DNA of 44,286 nt from Wenzhouxiangella sp. (GCA_007118895.1 SKQS01000011.1:1-44286), one strand, 5' to 3'. Shown: positions 8,229 through 16,779, numbered from the stretch's first letter. The notes: generated from the sequence alone by a model not told the origin. Numbers and translations are program-made.

Positions 8229-9227
8229 ATGAAAAAAGCATTGCTCCCCGTTGCCATTCTCGCGGCCCTTCCGGCCGTGGCGCTGGCTGATGTAACCATT
8301 TATGGTCGTGCCAACGTCTCGCTTGACTATCTTGATGACGGTGCGGACTACTCCGAGTTCAACGTGTCGAGCAACTCGTCGCGACTCGGTTTTCGCGCCA
8401 CCCGAGAGTTCGACAACATCACTGCCATCATGCAGATCGAGCAGGAAATCGACTACAGCAACCAGGGCTCGAACTGGGCCAGCCGGGATACCTTTGTCGG
8501 TGTTCGTGGCGGTTTCGGCATGTTTCGGCTCGGCAAGTTCGATACGCCGTTCAAGCGCGCACGCGGACCGGCCAACCTGTTCGGTGACCAGCTAGGCGAC
8601 ATGCGCAACCTGACTCGCGCCGGCGCTGGCCGTTTCGACGAGCGGACTCCGAACACCGTGCACTACCAGACTCCGAGCATGGAGGGTTTCCAGTTCAACA
8701 TTGCCTATTCACTGCACGAGGGCAATGATGCCTCCGGTGATAGTGATGATGCCTGGAGCCTGTCGGCGACCTACAAGCAGGGCCCGCTCGATCTTGCCCT
8801 GGCCTACGAGAAGTTCCAGGATGATCGCAGCCAGGGTGGGCGCGATGCCATTCGCCTGGCCATAGGCTACGACATTGGCGATCTCACCCTGGTCGGCTTC
8901 TTTCAGACCATCGATCACGACAACGACGCCTTCGATGCCGACGTTTACGGTTTTGGCGCCGCCTACAAGATCAGCGATAACTGGTCGGTCAAGGGCCATT
9001 TCCTGACAAGGTCCGCCGATCCGGCCGATTCCGATTCCGATCTGATTGCAGTCGGAGCGGAGTATCGCGTCAGCAGCCCGCTGCGCTTTTACGTGAACTA
9101 CGCCCTGGTCTCCAATGACGACAACGTCGCGCTCAATCCCTGGAGCCAGGCCAGAACCACCGGTCGTCCAGGTGCCGCCGGCGAGACGGCCTCGGGGCTG
9201 TCGTTCGGCATGCGCTTTGACTTCTGA
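8229..9227 (+). CDS. Outer-membrane general porin (probably phosphate-starvation induced)
   Basis: The 332-residue protein starts with a classic Sec signal peptide (MKKALLPVAILAALPAVALA, residues 1-20). The mature part begins DVTIYGRANVSLDY, the usual first strand of the Gram-negative porin family. The rest shows alternating amphipathic strands, the conserved RNSSRLGF-like block (SNSSRLGFRATRE), the FVGVRGGFG motif, and a terminal phenylalanine (GMRFDF) recognised by the BAM complex. It would form a trimeric 16-stranded diffusion channel. The location between phoR and pstS and the upstream Pho-box-like repeats suggest that it helps phosphate cross the outer membrane, but it is not of the OprP sequence type, so anion selectivity is only inferred. 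Confidence 0.9.
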   Translation: MKKALLPVAILAALPAVALADVTIYGRANVSLDYLDDGADYSEFNVSSNSSRLGFRATREFDNITAIMQIEQEIDYSNQGSNWASRDTFVGVRGGFGMFRLGKFDTPFKRARGPANLFGDQLGDMRNLTRAGAGRFDERTPNTVHYQTPSMEGFQFNIAYSLHEGNDASGDSDDAWSLSATYKQGPLDLALAYEKFQDDRSQGGRDAIRLAIGYDIGDLTLVGFFQTIDHDNDAFDADVYGFGAAYKISDNWSVKGHFLTRSADPADSDSDLIAVGAEYRVSSPLRFYVNYALVSNDDNVALNPWSQARTTGRPGAAGETASGLSFGMRFDF

Positions 9228-9309
9228 TCGCGCCTGATTCACGCACCTGTAAAGAAGCATCTGTAACCTTTTTCCGTACCATCTTGTGGTACCAAACCTG
9301 GAGTTGAAC

Positions 9310-10272
9310 ATGTTGAAGAAATTGATTTCCGCCGCTGCCATCAGCGCCACCATGGCTTCAGGCCTGGCCTTTGCCCAGGTCGAAGTCGACCCCAATCTGC
9401 CCGAGTACACTCCGGTTTCCGGGATTTCCGGCAACCTGTCCTCGATCGGCTCGGATACCCTGAACAACCTCATGACCCTGTGGGCCGAGGAGTTCCAGGG
9501 TTTCTACCCCAACGTCAATGTCCAGATTCAGGGCGCTGGCACCTCGACCGCGCCGCCGGCGATGACCGAAGGGACCGCAAACTTCGGCCCGATGAGCCGC
9601 ATGCCGCGTGACAGCGAGCAGGCCGCCTTCGAGGAGCGTCATGGCTACCCGATGACGGTCGTTGGCGTCGGCATTGACACCATTGCTGTCTATGTCAATC
9701 GCGACAACCCGATCGAGGGTCTGACCATCGAGCAGGTCGACGCCATCTTCTCGGCTACCCGTCGCTGCGGCGGCGCCGAAGACATTACCCGCTGGGGCCA
9801 GGTCGGTCTGACCGGCGCCTGGGCCAACCGCGACATCACCCTGTACTCGCGTAACGCGGTTTCCGGCACCTATGGTTATTTCCGCCAGCATGCCCTGTGT
9901 GACGGCGACTTCAAGGACTCGATCAACGAGCAGCCGGGTTCGTCCTCGGTCGTTCAGGGTGTTGCCGAATCGATCAACGGTATCGGCTACTCGGGCATCG
10001 GCTATGCTACCTCCGGCGTGCGTGCAATTGCCGTGGGCAACCCGCCAGTCGAGCCCTCCGGCGAGACCGCTGCCGACGGCAGCTATCCGTTGGCCCGATT
10101 CCTTTATGTGGCCCTCAACAAGCATCCCAACCGCGATCTGAACCCGCTGGAGCGTGAGTTCATGCGTCTGGTGCTGTCGCGTCAGGGCCAGGAAGTGGTG
10201 GTCCGCGACGGCTACATCCCCCTGCCGGCCTCGGTGGCTGCGCGCTTCCGTACCGAGCTGGGTATCGACTGA
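9310..10272 (+). CDS. pstS: Periplasmic phosphate-binding protein
   Basis: The 320-residue protein has a signal peptide (MLKKLISAAAISATMASGLAFA) and is the solute-binding component of the Pst high-affinity phosphate transporter. The typical PstS features are the early block GSDTLNNLMTLWAEEF, the phosphate-contacting loop region around GAGTSTAPPAM, and the SRNAVSGTYGYF segment. The ATG at 9310 is chosen because of the ribosome binding site GGAG (9299-9302). An in-frame GTG at 9286 would start inside a small hairpin (GTACCA 9276-9281 / TGGTAC 9287-9292). A strong terminator between pstS and pstC probably gives PstS excess over the membrane parts. Confidence 0.94.
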   Translation: MLKKLISAAAISATMASGLAFAQVEVDPNLPEYTPVSGISGNLSSIGSDTLNNLMTLWAEEFQGFYPNVNVQIQGAGTSTAPPAMTEGTANFGPMSRMPRDSEQAAFEERHGYPMTVVGVGIDTIAVYVNRDNPIEGLTIEQVDAIFSATRRCGGAEDITRWGQVGLTGAWANRDITLYSRNAVSGTYGYFRQHALCDGDFKDSINEQPGSSSVVQGVAESINGIGYSGIGYATSGVRAIAVGNPPVEPSGETAADGSYPLARFLYVALNKHPNRDLNPLEREFMRLVLSRQGQEVVVRDGYIPLPASVAARFRTELGID

Positions 10273-10312
10273 TTCAGTCAAACCGACAGCCTCTCCCCAA
10301 GCTGCTGTCTTT

Positions 10313-10344
10313 GGCACCCCACCAGGCCGAGGTGGGGTGCCTTT
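10313..10344 (+). terminator. Rho-independent terminator/attenuator between pstS and pstC
   Basis: A perfect 11-bp GC-rich stem (GGCACCCCACC, 10313-10323, with GGTGGGGTGCC, 10331-10341) encloses a 7-base loop and is followed by TTT. Such a partial terminator after pstS would keep the binding protein more abundant than the downstream permease subunits. Confidence 0.82.
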
Positions 10345-10446
10345 CCGGAGGAAGCGCCGGACTGTCACGCTTCTGAAATATTTTGTTCATAAACTGCGCG
10401 CCTGTCTACTCAGGCGCACTGTCGATCGCCGGGAATCAGGGTCAAC

Positions 10447-12735
10447 ATGTCTTCGACTGCCACTACCAGCGCCCCCGCACCCTCGGCCCGCGAGTTGCTG
10501 CCGCAGGGTGAGGCCCGTACCAGGCTGCGCCGCATTCGGCACCTCAAGGACCTGACAACGCGCTTTCTCGTTTCTGCCGCCGGCTACGGCGTGGTGATTT
10601 CGCTGGCACTGATCTTTGTCTTTCTGTTTGCCGAGGTCATGCCGCTGCTGCGCAATGCCAGCCTGGCCGAGCCGGTCAGCTTTCCGGTGCCCGGCGGTGA
10701 CAGCGATACGGTATTCATCGCCAGCGAACGCTATCAGGAGGCAGCTGTTCGTTTTGCCGCCGATGGCACGGTGTCATTTTTCGATCCGCGCGACGGCCGT
10801 GCGCTCAGCCAGCGCGTGATCTCCTTCGATGGTGCCGAGGCGGTCAGTTTTTCAAGCGGCGAGCCGCGTACGGGACTGGTGATTTATGGCTTGTCGGATG
10901 GCCGTGCAGTGCTGGCCAAACACGAATACGATGTGACCTTTCCGGGTGACCAGAGGCTGGTAACGCCGAAGCTTAGCTACCCGCTCGGCGAGCCGCTGAC
11001 CACCATCGATGATGCCGGTCAGCCCCTCGAGGTGATCACGGTGCAGCAGGGGGGAACGGGCATCGGGATAGCAGCGGTGACTGCTGATGGACGCCTGCTG
11101 CTGACCCGCTATGCCAGCCGCCGGTCCTTTCTGACCGGGGAGACCGAATTCGTTCGCTCCAGCTACGAGTTGCCGCCGCCACCGGCCGCGCCGACCCAGA
11201 TTCTGCTGGATATCACCATGCGTAACCTGCTGGTGGGTGATGCCCAGGGCTTCCTGCATTACTACGACATTTCAGACCCGGCACAGGCCCGCCTGCGAGA
11301 TTCGCGCCGCGTGCTGGAAGGTGATTTGGTCAGCGTCACTTCCATGGCCTATTTGTTGGGTACGGTATCGATTATCGTCGGCGGGTCCGACGGCAGCGTC
11401 GCGCAGTACTTCCTGGTTCGTGACGAGAATAATATCAATCGCATCACCCGCATTCGCGAGTTTCGTCAGCATCCGGCGCAGATCACCACCATCTTTCCGG
11501 AGTTCACCCGCAAGGGCTTTGTTGTCGGCGATGCCGGCGGCAACCTGGGCCTGCACTACGGCACCTCGGCCAGCACCCTGTTCATCAAGAACGTTTCCCA
11601 TCAGCCAATTAACAACGTTGCGGTCGCGCCGCGCAACAACAGCCTGATGTGGACCGATGGCACAGGCCAGATTCACTATGCGTCGCTGTGGAACCGGCAT
11701 CCGGAATCCTCGATTACGGCGCTTTGGAACCGGGTCTGGTACGAGGGGCGTTCACAGCCCGAATTCGTCTGGCAGTCTTCATCGGCTACCGACGAATTCG
11801 AGCCAAAGTTCTCGCTGGTACCGCTGTCGGTCGGCACCCTCAAAGCCGCCTTCTACGCGATGCTGTTTGCCATGCCGCTGGCGATCTTTGGCGCCATTTA
11901 TACCGCCTATTTCATGAGCCCGAAGATGCGTGGGCTGGTCAAGCCGACGATCGAGGTCATGGAGGCGCTGCCCACCGTCATCCTGGGTTTCCTGGCCGGC
12001 CTTTGGATGGCGCCGTTCATCGAGAGTCACCTGCCGGCGGCATTCTCCATCATCATCCTGATGCCGCTGTTCATGCTGCTGGCCGCTGGTTTGTGGCACA
12101 ACGCGCCCAAGGCGCTGAAGTTTCTGGTGCCACCGGGTTGGGAGGCAGCCATGTTGATACCGGTGGTGCTGTTTACCGGCTGGCTCTGCATTACCTTGAG
12201 CCCGCTGATCGAGATCTGGTTTTTTGGCGGCTCGATGCGCCAGTGGTTTACCGATGTCGGCATTACCTATGACCAGCGCAACGCACTGGTGGTCGGCATT
12301 GCGATGGGTTTTGCGGTGATACCGACCATCTTCTCGATCGCCGAGGACGCGGTCTTCAACGTGCCAAAACACCTCACGCAAGGTTCTTTGGCCCTGGGCG
12401 CCACGCCGTGGCAGACCGTGATCGGGGTGGTGCTTCTGACCGCCAGCCCAGGGATCTTCTCGGCGGTAATGATCGGCTTTGGCCGTGCCGTCGGTGAAAC
12501 CATGATCGTGCTGATGGCGACCGGCAACTCGCCGGTGGTTAACTTCAATATCTTCGAAGGCATGCGGACCCTGTCGGCGAATATCGCGGTGGAAATGCCC
12601 GAAGCCGCAGTCGGCAGCACCCACTATCGCCTGCTGTTCCTCGCCGGCCTGGTGCTGTTTGCCTTCACCTTCGTGCTCAATACCATCGCCGAAGTGGTGC
12701 GTCAGCGCCTGCGGGCGAAGTATTCGTCGCTTTGA
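10447..12735 (+). CDS. pstC: Phosphate ABC transporter permease with a large periplasmic beta-propeller-like insertion
   Basis: The 762-residue protein is more than twice as long as the 319-residue E. coli PstC. The first transmembrane helix (about residues 38-62) is followed by some 380 residues of periplasmic sequence. This part has repeated blade-like units such as LLVGDAQGFLHYYD, IVGGSDGSVAQYF and VVGDAGGNLGLHY, which suggest a WD40/beta-propeller fold. The canonical permease part (about 460-755) follows, with its helices and the ATPase-contact loop ([16 protein letters not shown]). Long PstC proteins are known in pseudomonads and relatives, but the role of the insertion is not known to me. 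PstA is the partner channel subunit. Confidence 0.92.
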   Translation: MSSTATTSAPAPSARELLPQGEARTRLRRIRHLKDLTTRFLVSAAGYGVVISLALIFVFLFAEVMPLLRNASLAEPVSFPVPGGDSDTVFIASERYQEAAVRFAADGTVSFFDPRDGRALSQRVISFDGAEAVSFSSGEPRTGLVIYGLSDGRAVLAKHEYDVTFPGDQRLVTPKLSYPLGEPLTTIDDAGQPLEVITVQQGGTGIGIAAVTADGRLLLTRYASRRSFLTGETEFVRSSYELPPPPAAPTQILLDITMRNLLVGDAQGFLHYYDISDPAQARLRDSRRVLEGDLVSVTSMAYLLGTVSIIVGGSDGSVAQYFLVRDENNINRITRIREFRQHPAQITTIFPEFTRKGFVVGDAGGNLGLHYGTSASTLFIKNVSHQPINNVAVAPRNNSLMWTDGTGQIHYASLWNRHPESSITALWNRVWYEGRSQPEFVWQSSSATDEFEPKFSLVPLSVGTLKAAFYAMLFAMPLAIFGAIYTAYFMSPKMRGLVKPTIEVMEALPTVILGFLAGLWMAPFIESHLPAAFSIIILMPLFMLLAAGLWHNAPKALKFLVPPGWEAAMLIPVVLFTGWLCITLSPLIEIWFFGGSMRQWFTDVGITYDQRNALVVGIAMGFAVIPTIFSIAEDAVFNVPKHLTQGSLALGATPWQTVIGVVLLTASPGIFSAVMIGFGRAVGETMIVLMATGNSPVVNFNIFEGMRTLSANIAVEMPEAAVGSTHYRLLFLAGLVLFAFTFVLNTIAEVVRQRLRAKYSSL

Positions 12736-12799
12736 GGAGGCTTGCGGAGATGGTTGCGATGATTGATGTGAAGCGGGTTTCATTGGAAGCAAGTGTGAT

Positions 12800-12888
12800 G
12801 GGAAGAGGGATAGAGGCAAGAAGGGAGAGGGAAGGCACGGCAGACGACTTTGCCGGCCCTCTCGCCTCTCACCTCTCTCCCTCTTCCC
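12800..12888. repeat. Purine/pyrimidine imperfect palindrome between pstC and pstA
   Basis: A 31-base, almost all-purine arm (12800-12830) is matched by a 31-base, almost all-pyrimidine arm (12858-12888) as an inverted repeat with about five mismatches. An inner CGGCA/TGCCG stem (12838-12842 with 12851-12855) caps it. In RNA it would form a long hairpin just before the pstA ribosome binding site (GGAGG, 12895-12899). As DNA, the homopurine/homopyrimidine tract could adopt unusual structures. It resembles an intergenic palindromic repeat, but no second copy is present in this window. Confidence 0.75.
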
Positions 12889-12909
12889 GCGAGCCGGAGG
12901 CCAGCCGTC

Positions 12910-14571
12910 ATGCGTAGCTGGTTCAAATCCGGAGATCCCTGGATCTGGCTGATCGGCGGTGCTGTCAGCATCAGCGTGATCATGGTGCTGGGACTGCTGC
13001 TGCTGATCGCAGTCCGCGGTCTGGGTCACTTCTGGCAGCCGCCGATTGTCGAGGCGACTTTCCATGACGGCGATCAGCAGATTGTCGTGCTGGGGACCAT
13101 ACGCACTGCCGAAACGGTCACTGCCCAGGCGGTCCGGGAGGCCGGGTTCGATGTGCCGGAAGAGCAGGACCTGGTCGATCGGTACCTGTTCCATCTCGGC
13201 AACCGGGACCTGACCGGTCGGGATTTCCAGTGGTTCATCGGTGATTTCCTGTCCGAGTTTCGCTATCCGGAAGACGCCATCATGCTGGAGCGGCGTGAAT
13301 GGGGCAATTTCTTCGGCTATCTGCAGGCGATCAAGCAGGATGGCGAGGTGATTGCCGAGGGTGAACGCGCTTTCGAGGAGCTGGTGCCGCGGCTGGCGCG
13401 CAGCCGCGAGTTGGTGGATGCCACCGTGCGCATGGAGCGTTTCGACATCGGTCGGATCAATTTCGCGATCGAGCGCGAGCGGCTGGAGCAGCGCCGGATC
13501 GAGCTCAATGAGCGACTGGATGAGGAGGAGCGGGCCGCGCTAATTGCCGCCAGTCAGGCCGAAGTCGACCGGCTCAACCAGGAGTACCAGGTGCTGTTCG
13601 ATGAGTTGACCATCCTGCGCGCCAGCGGTCGGCGCGACGCACTGGTCGCGCGAACCAGCGATGGGCAGCAAGTAACTATCAACCTCGGCGATGTGGTGCG
13701 GGCCACCCGCGCCAATACCATGACCGTGCCGCAGAAAATGCGTGAGTATGGCGCGCGGTTCTGGGCATTCATGACCGGCTACCCGCGCGAGGCGAATACC
13801 GAGGGCGGGATCTTCCCTGCCATTTTCGGCACCGTGACCATGGTATTGATCATGTCGATCGTGGTCACTCCGTTCGGCGTGCTGGCGGCCATTTACCTGC
13901 GTGAATATGCCAAGCAGGGGCCGGTCACCCGAATCGTGAGAATTTCGGTCAACAACCTGGCTGGCGTACCGTCGATTGTATTCGGCGTTTTCGGTCTGGG
14001 TTTCTTCGTTTACTTTCTCGGTGGCAATATCGACCAGCTGTTTTTCCCGGAACGATTGCCGGCGCCAACCTTCGGTTCGCCAGGCCTGATCTGGGCCTCG
14101 CTGACCCTGGCGCTATTGACCCTGCCGGTAGTCATCGTGTCAACCGAGGAAGGTCTGACCCGCATCCCCCGGGCGATGCGTGAAGGCTCACTGGCGTTGG
14201 GCGCGACCAAGGCGGAAACCCTGTGGAAGGTGATTGTCCCAGTCTCGACGCCGGCGATGATGACCGGGCTGATTCTGGCCGTGGCCCGAGCCGCCGGCGA
14301 GGTGGCTCCACTGATGTTGGTCGGCGTGGTCAAACTGGCGCCGAATCTGCCGGTCGATGGCCAGTTCCCGTTCATTCACCTGGAGCGGCGCATCATGCAC
14401 CTGGGCTTCCATATCTATGATGTCGGCTTCCAGAGCCCCAATGCCGAGGCGGCGCGACCACTGGTGTATGCCACGGCGCTCGTCCTGGTGCTGCTTATCC
14501 TGGTTCTGAACCTGACCGCCATCGCCGTGCGAAATCGCCTGCGTGAGCGCTACAAGAGCGAAAGCGACTGA
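12910..14571 (+). CDS. pstA: Phosphate ABC transporter permease with coiled-coil periplasmic insertion
   Basis: The 553-residue protein exceeds the roughly 300 residues of E. coli PstA. One transmembrane helix (about residues 14-38) is followed by about 250 extra periplasmic residues. The section from about 150 to 235 is highly charged and heptad-like ([23 protein letters not shown]), which indicates a coiled coil. The permease core (about 295-550) holds the usual helices and the ATPase-contact loop ([17 protein letters not shown]). The N-terminal part looks like the DUF3333 type found in long PstA proteins. The start at 12910 follows GGAGG at 12895-12899. It pairs with PstC, and both extended subunits would reach into the periplasm beside PstS. 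Confidence 0.92.
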   Translation: MRSWFKSGDPWIWLIGGAVSISVIMVLGLLLLIAVRGLGHFWQPPIVEATFHDGDQQIVVLGTIRTAETVTAQAVREAGFDVPEEQDLVDRYLFHLGNRDLTGRDFQWFIGDFLSEFRYPEDAIMLERREWGNFFGYLQAIKQDGEVIAEGERAFEELVPRLARSRELVDATVRMERFDIGRINFAIERERLEQRRIELNERLDEEERAALIAASQAEVDRLNQEYQVLFDELTILRASGRRDALVARTSDGQQVTINLGDVVRATRANTMTVPQKMREYGARFWAFMTGYPREANTEGGIFPAIFGTVTMVLIMSIVVTPFGVLAAIYLREYAKQGPVTRIVRISVNNLAGVPSIVFGVFGLGFFVYFLGGNIDQLFFPERLPAPTFGSPGLIWASLTLALLTLPVVIVSTEEGLTRIPRAMREGSLALGATKAETLWKVIVPVSTPAMMTGLILAVARAAGEVAPLMLVGVVKLAPNLPVDGQFPFIHLERRIMHLGFHIYDVGFQSPNAEAARPLVYATALVLVLLILVLNLTAIAVRNRLRERYKSESD

Positions 14572-14590
14572 CCCAATACGAGTTGTCGAA

Positions 14591-15433
14591 ATGAATCAAG
14601 CTAATACCCCAGCTACACCTTCTGTCACGGCCGGCATCCCCAATGTCGACAAGCGCAAGCAACTCAACCTGCGCCATGAAGAGATTTCCATGGAAGTCCG
14701 CGGCCTGAATCTGTTTTACGGCAAGGACCAGGCGCTTAAGGAAATCACCATGGACATTCCCAACAAGCGGGTAACGGCTTTCATCGGCCCATCCGGCTGC
14801 GGCAAGTCGACGCTGCTGCGCTGTTTCAACCGGATGAACGACCTGATCGATATCTGCCGTATCGAGGGCGAGATCCGTATTGACGGAGAGGATATCTATC
14901 ACCCTTCGGTCGATGTCCCGGAGCTCAGGCGCAAGGTTGGCATGGTGTTCCAGAAGCCGAATCCGTTTCCCAAGTCGATCTACGAGAACATCGCCTACGG
15001 GCTTAGGCTGCAGGGCGTGAAGAACCGGCGCAAGCTGGATGAAGTGGTCGAGAACTCGCTTCGCCGGGCAGCGTTGTGGGATGAGGTCAAGGATCGACTC
15101 AATGACAATGCCTTCGGTCTGTCGGGAGGTCAGCAGCAGCGCCTGGTGATTGCCCGGGCGATTGCCATTGAGCCCGAGGTCATCCTGCTCGATGAGCCCT
15201 GTTCTGCCCTGGACCCGATCTCCACTGCCAAGGTCGAGGAGTTGATCATTGACCTGAAGGAGAGCTATACCATTGTCATTGTCACTCACAACATGCAGCA
15301 GGCCGCGCGTGTCTCGGACTTCACCGCCTATATGTATCTGGGTGAACTGATCGAATACGATGACACCGCCAAGCTGTTTACCAACCCGGCCAAAAAGGCC
15401 ACTGAGGACTACATTACCGGTCGCTACGGCTGA
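14591..15433 (+). CDS. pstB: Phosphate ABC transporter ATP-binding subunit
   Basis: The 280-residue ATPase drives phosphate import. It has Walker [10 protein letters not shown] (residues 66-74), the signature LSGGQQQR, Walker B VILLDEP followed by CSALDP, and the switch histidine in VTHNMQQA. The first 33 residues are a poorly conserved extension before the usual start region ([11 protein letters not shown]). ATG 14591 is chosen because it clears the pstA stop by 19 bp; an in-frame start at 14543 inside pstA is possible but unlikely. The ribosome binding site is weak, so translation may depend on pstA. Confidence 0.95.
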   Translation: MNQANTPATPSVTAGIPNVDKRKQLNLRHEEISMEVRGLNLFYGKDQALKEITMDIPNKRVTAFIGPSGCGKSTLLRCFNRMNDLIDICRIEGEIRIDGEDIYHPSVDVPELRRKVGMVFQKPNPFPKSIYENIAYGLRLQGVKNRRKLDEVVENSLRRAALWDEVKDRLNDNAFGLSGGQQQRLVIARAIAIEPEVILLDEPCSALDPISTAKVEELIIDLKESYTIVIVTHNMQQAARVSDFTAYMYLGELIEYDDTAKLFTNPAKKATEDYITGRYG

Positions 15434-15489
15434 TCGAATCTCGATTCCACAGGTATTCGATTCCAGCGAACAATTTCGAGGAAAGGAAC

Positions 15490-16218
15490 ATGGAAAAGCA
15501 TTTCGATCAGCATATCTCCCGGCAATTCAACCAGGAGCTGGAAAAGCTGCGCCAGGACGTGATGGCCATGGGCGGGCTGGCCGAGGAAATGGTTGAAGGG
15601 TCCATTCGTGCCGTGGTGGAAGGTGATTCCGATCTGGCTCACCGGATGATCGAGCTCGACGATCGGGTCAACACCATGGAAAAGGACATCGATGGCTACT
15701 GCACGATGATTCTGGCTCGCCGCCAGCCCACCGCCAGCGATCTGCGCCTGGTGCTGGCGATCATCAAGACCGTCAATGACCTGGAGCGAATCGGCGATGA
15801 GGCGGAAAAAATCGCCAAGATGGCCATTCGCCTGATTGAAAGCGATCGTCCGCGAAACAACTTCCGCGAGCTGGAGAACATGGCCCAGACGGTCCGGTCC
15901 ATGCTGCATGATGCTTTGGACGGTTTCGCCCGCATGGTGCCCGAAGTGGCAGTGGCCCTGGTGCGGGAAGATGAAAAGGTCGATGCCGAGTATGAGGCGA
16001 TCCTGCGCCAGTATTACACCTACCTGGTCGAGGAGCCACGTACCACCCGGCGGGTGCTGGATTGTATCTGGATTGCCCGCTCTCTGGAGCGGATCGGTGA
16101 CCATGCCAAGAACATCGGCGAGTACATCATCTACCTGGTCGAAGGCAAGGACCTGCGCCACGCCTCGCCGGAGGAGATGGAAAAGACCATTCTGCAGGAT
16201 GATCGCAACGACTCCTGA
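15490..16218 (+). CDS. phoU: Phosphate signalling protein
   Basis: The 242-residue protein consists of two homologous three-helix PhoU repeats (about residues 10-110 and 115-220). Acidic metal-binding motifs are present in each, for example NDLERIGDEAEKIAK and RSLERIGDHAKNIGEY. PhoU links the Pst transporter to PhoR and holds the kinase in its inhibitory state when phosphate is plentiful. A good ribosome binding site (GAGGAAAGGA, 15478-15487) precedes the ATG. It is the last gene of the phosphate block; a hairpin overlaps its stop codon. Confidence 0.96.
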   Translation: MEKHFDQHISRQFNQELEKLRQDVMAMGGLAEEMVEGSIRAVVEGDSDLAHRMIELDDRVNTMEKDIDGYCTMILARRQPTASDLRLVLAIIKTVNDLERIGDEAEKIAKMAIRLIESDRPRNNFRELENMAQTVRSMLHDALDGFARMVPEVAVALVREDEKVDAEYEAILRQYYTYLVEEPRTTRRVLDCIWIARSLERIGDHAKNIGEYIIYLVEGKDLRHASPEEMEKTILQDDRNDS

Positions 16219-16237
16219 TTCAGCTCGCCTGAGTCAG
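16215..16237 (+). terminator. Hairpin at the end of phoU
   Basis: CTGATTCAG (16215-16223) and CTGAGTCAG (16229-16237) form a near-perfect 9-bp stem that includes the phoU stop codon. It is not followed by a T-run, so it may be a weak terminator or an mRNA-stabilising 3' hairpin. Confidence 0.4.
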
Positions 16238-16247
16238 TGTGTATTCA

Positions 16248-16493
16248 CCCACCTTATTCACCATGGTGCCTACTGCGGAGCCGCCAGGCCCCGCGTTTAG
16301 GGCATTTCGCTCGGTCGCGGGTCCTCACCGTACGGGTGAGTACGCCTCCGGCCCGCTCGGTCGCGAAGTGCCCCAGCCACAGGACCTGGCGGCCCCTCAC
16401 GCGCTATTCGTTCTTCCGGCTGGCGCTTCTTGCCTGCGGCAAATCGCACCAGCCTACAGAACGGCGCGACGGAACTATGGCGAATAAGGTGGG
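16248..16493. repeat. 246-bp multi-hairpin element with terminal inverted repeats (MITE/REP-like)
   Basis: The element occupies most of the gene-free stretch 16219-16579. Its ends are 19-bp inverted repeats that match at 17 positions (CCCACCTTATTCACCATGG, 16248-16266; partner 16475-16493). Inside are nested stems: GCCGCCAGGCCC (16280-16291) with 16382-16393, GGGCATTTCGC (16300-16310) with 16363-16373, and CTCACC (16324-16329) with 16335-16340. A separate small hairpin is TTGCC/GGCAA (16430-16442). The 11-mer GCTCGGTCGCG occurs twice (16309-16319, 16355-16365). No convincing gene lies within. The end sequence recurs at 26266-26301. It looks like a small non-autonomous mobile or structural repeat; no target duplication is evident. 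Confidence 0.7.
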
Positions 16494-16514
16494 ATTAAGG
16501 GAGGCTGAGACACG

Positions 16515-16575
16515 ATTCTCGGGTTTTGAGAATGCTGGCTGTTCAAATACCTCCACGATAAAACTTGGAGGTATT
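16515..16575 (+). promoter_or_regulatory. Tandem hairpin leader that hides the ribosome binding site of the 50-residue peptide gene
   Basis: Two perfect stems lie in tandem. ATTCTC (16515-16520) pairs with GAGAAT (16528-16533). AATACCTCCA (16546-16555) pairs with TGGAGGTATT (16566-16575) across a 10-base loop. The second stem contains the whole Shine-Dalgarno sequence GGAGG (16567-16571), whose complement CCTCC sits in the left arm. Translation of the gene at 16580 should therefore be off unless the stem opens. The dyad could instead be a DNA operator. Confidence 0.65.
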
Positions 16576-16579
16576 CATC

Positions 16580-16732
16580 ATGCAACAGGCAATTCAGAAC
16601 CCATCCCCCCGCCGCCCCCGGTTGCTCATGCTCGCGCGCCTCATTGCCGGGGAAATCGTCGCGTTGGGCGGTCTGGCGCTGGCCCTTGGCTCGGGCTTGC
16701 TGCTGCTGGTCATCGCCAGTGCTTCTACCTGA
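16580..16732 (+). CDS. Small hydrophobic membrane peptide, 50 residues, unknown function
   Basis: ATG 16580 follows GGAGG at 16567-16571 with ideal spacing and opens a frame of 50 codons. The peptide has a polar, proline/arginine-rich N-terminus (NPSPRRPRLLML, residues 7-18). One long hydrophobic segment follows, rich in Leu, Ala and Gly (about residues 20-47), and it ends in SAST. This predicts a single-pass membrane protein with its basic end in the cytoplasm. I recognise no family. Size, hydrophobicity and the occluded ribosome binding site resemble type I toxins or regulated small membrane proteins, but I see no antisense RNA and the resemblance is only by form. It is isolated, convergent with the aminotransferase, and lies behind the 246-bp element. 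Confidence 0.6.
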   Translation: MQQAIQNPSPRRPRLLMLARLIAGEIVALGGLALALGSGLLLLVIASAST

Positions 16733-16779
16733 AAGAAGCCTCCACCCGAATTTTCTTCGAGCGCCTGACGCGGGCAATC

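Noticed and set aside
9247-9267. CTGTAA pair upstream of pstS as a Pho box
   Set aside because: The two strings are 14 bp apart rather than 11 and lack the CAT end, so they do not fit the PhoB half-site phase.
11779-13194. 471-codon minus-strand open frame across pstC and pstA
   Set aside because: It is a shadow of the permease genes and of the palindromic spacer; rich in His, Asp and Gln with no domain.
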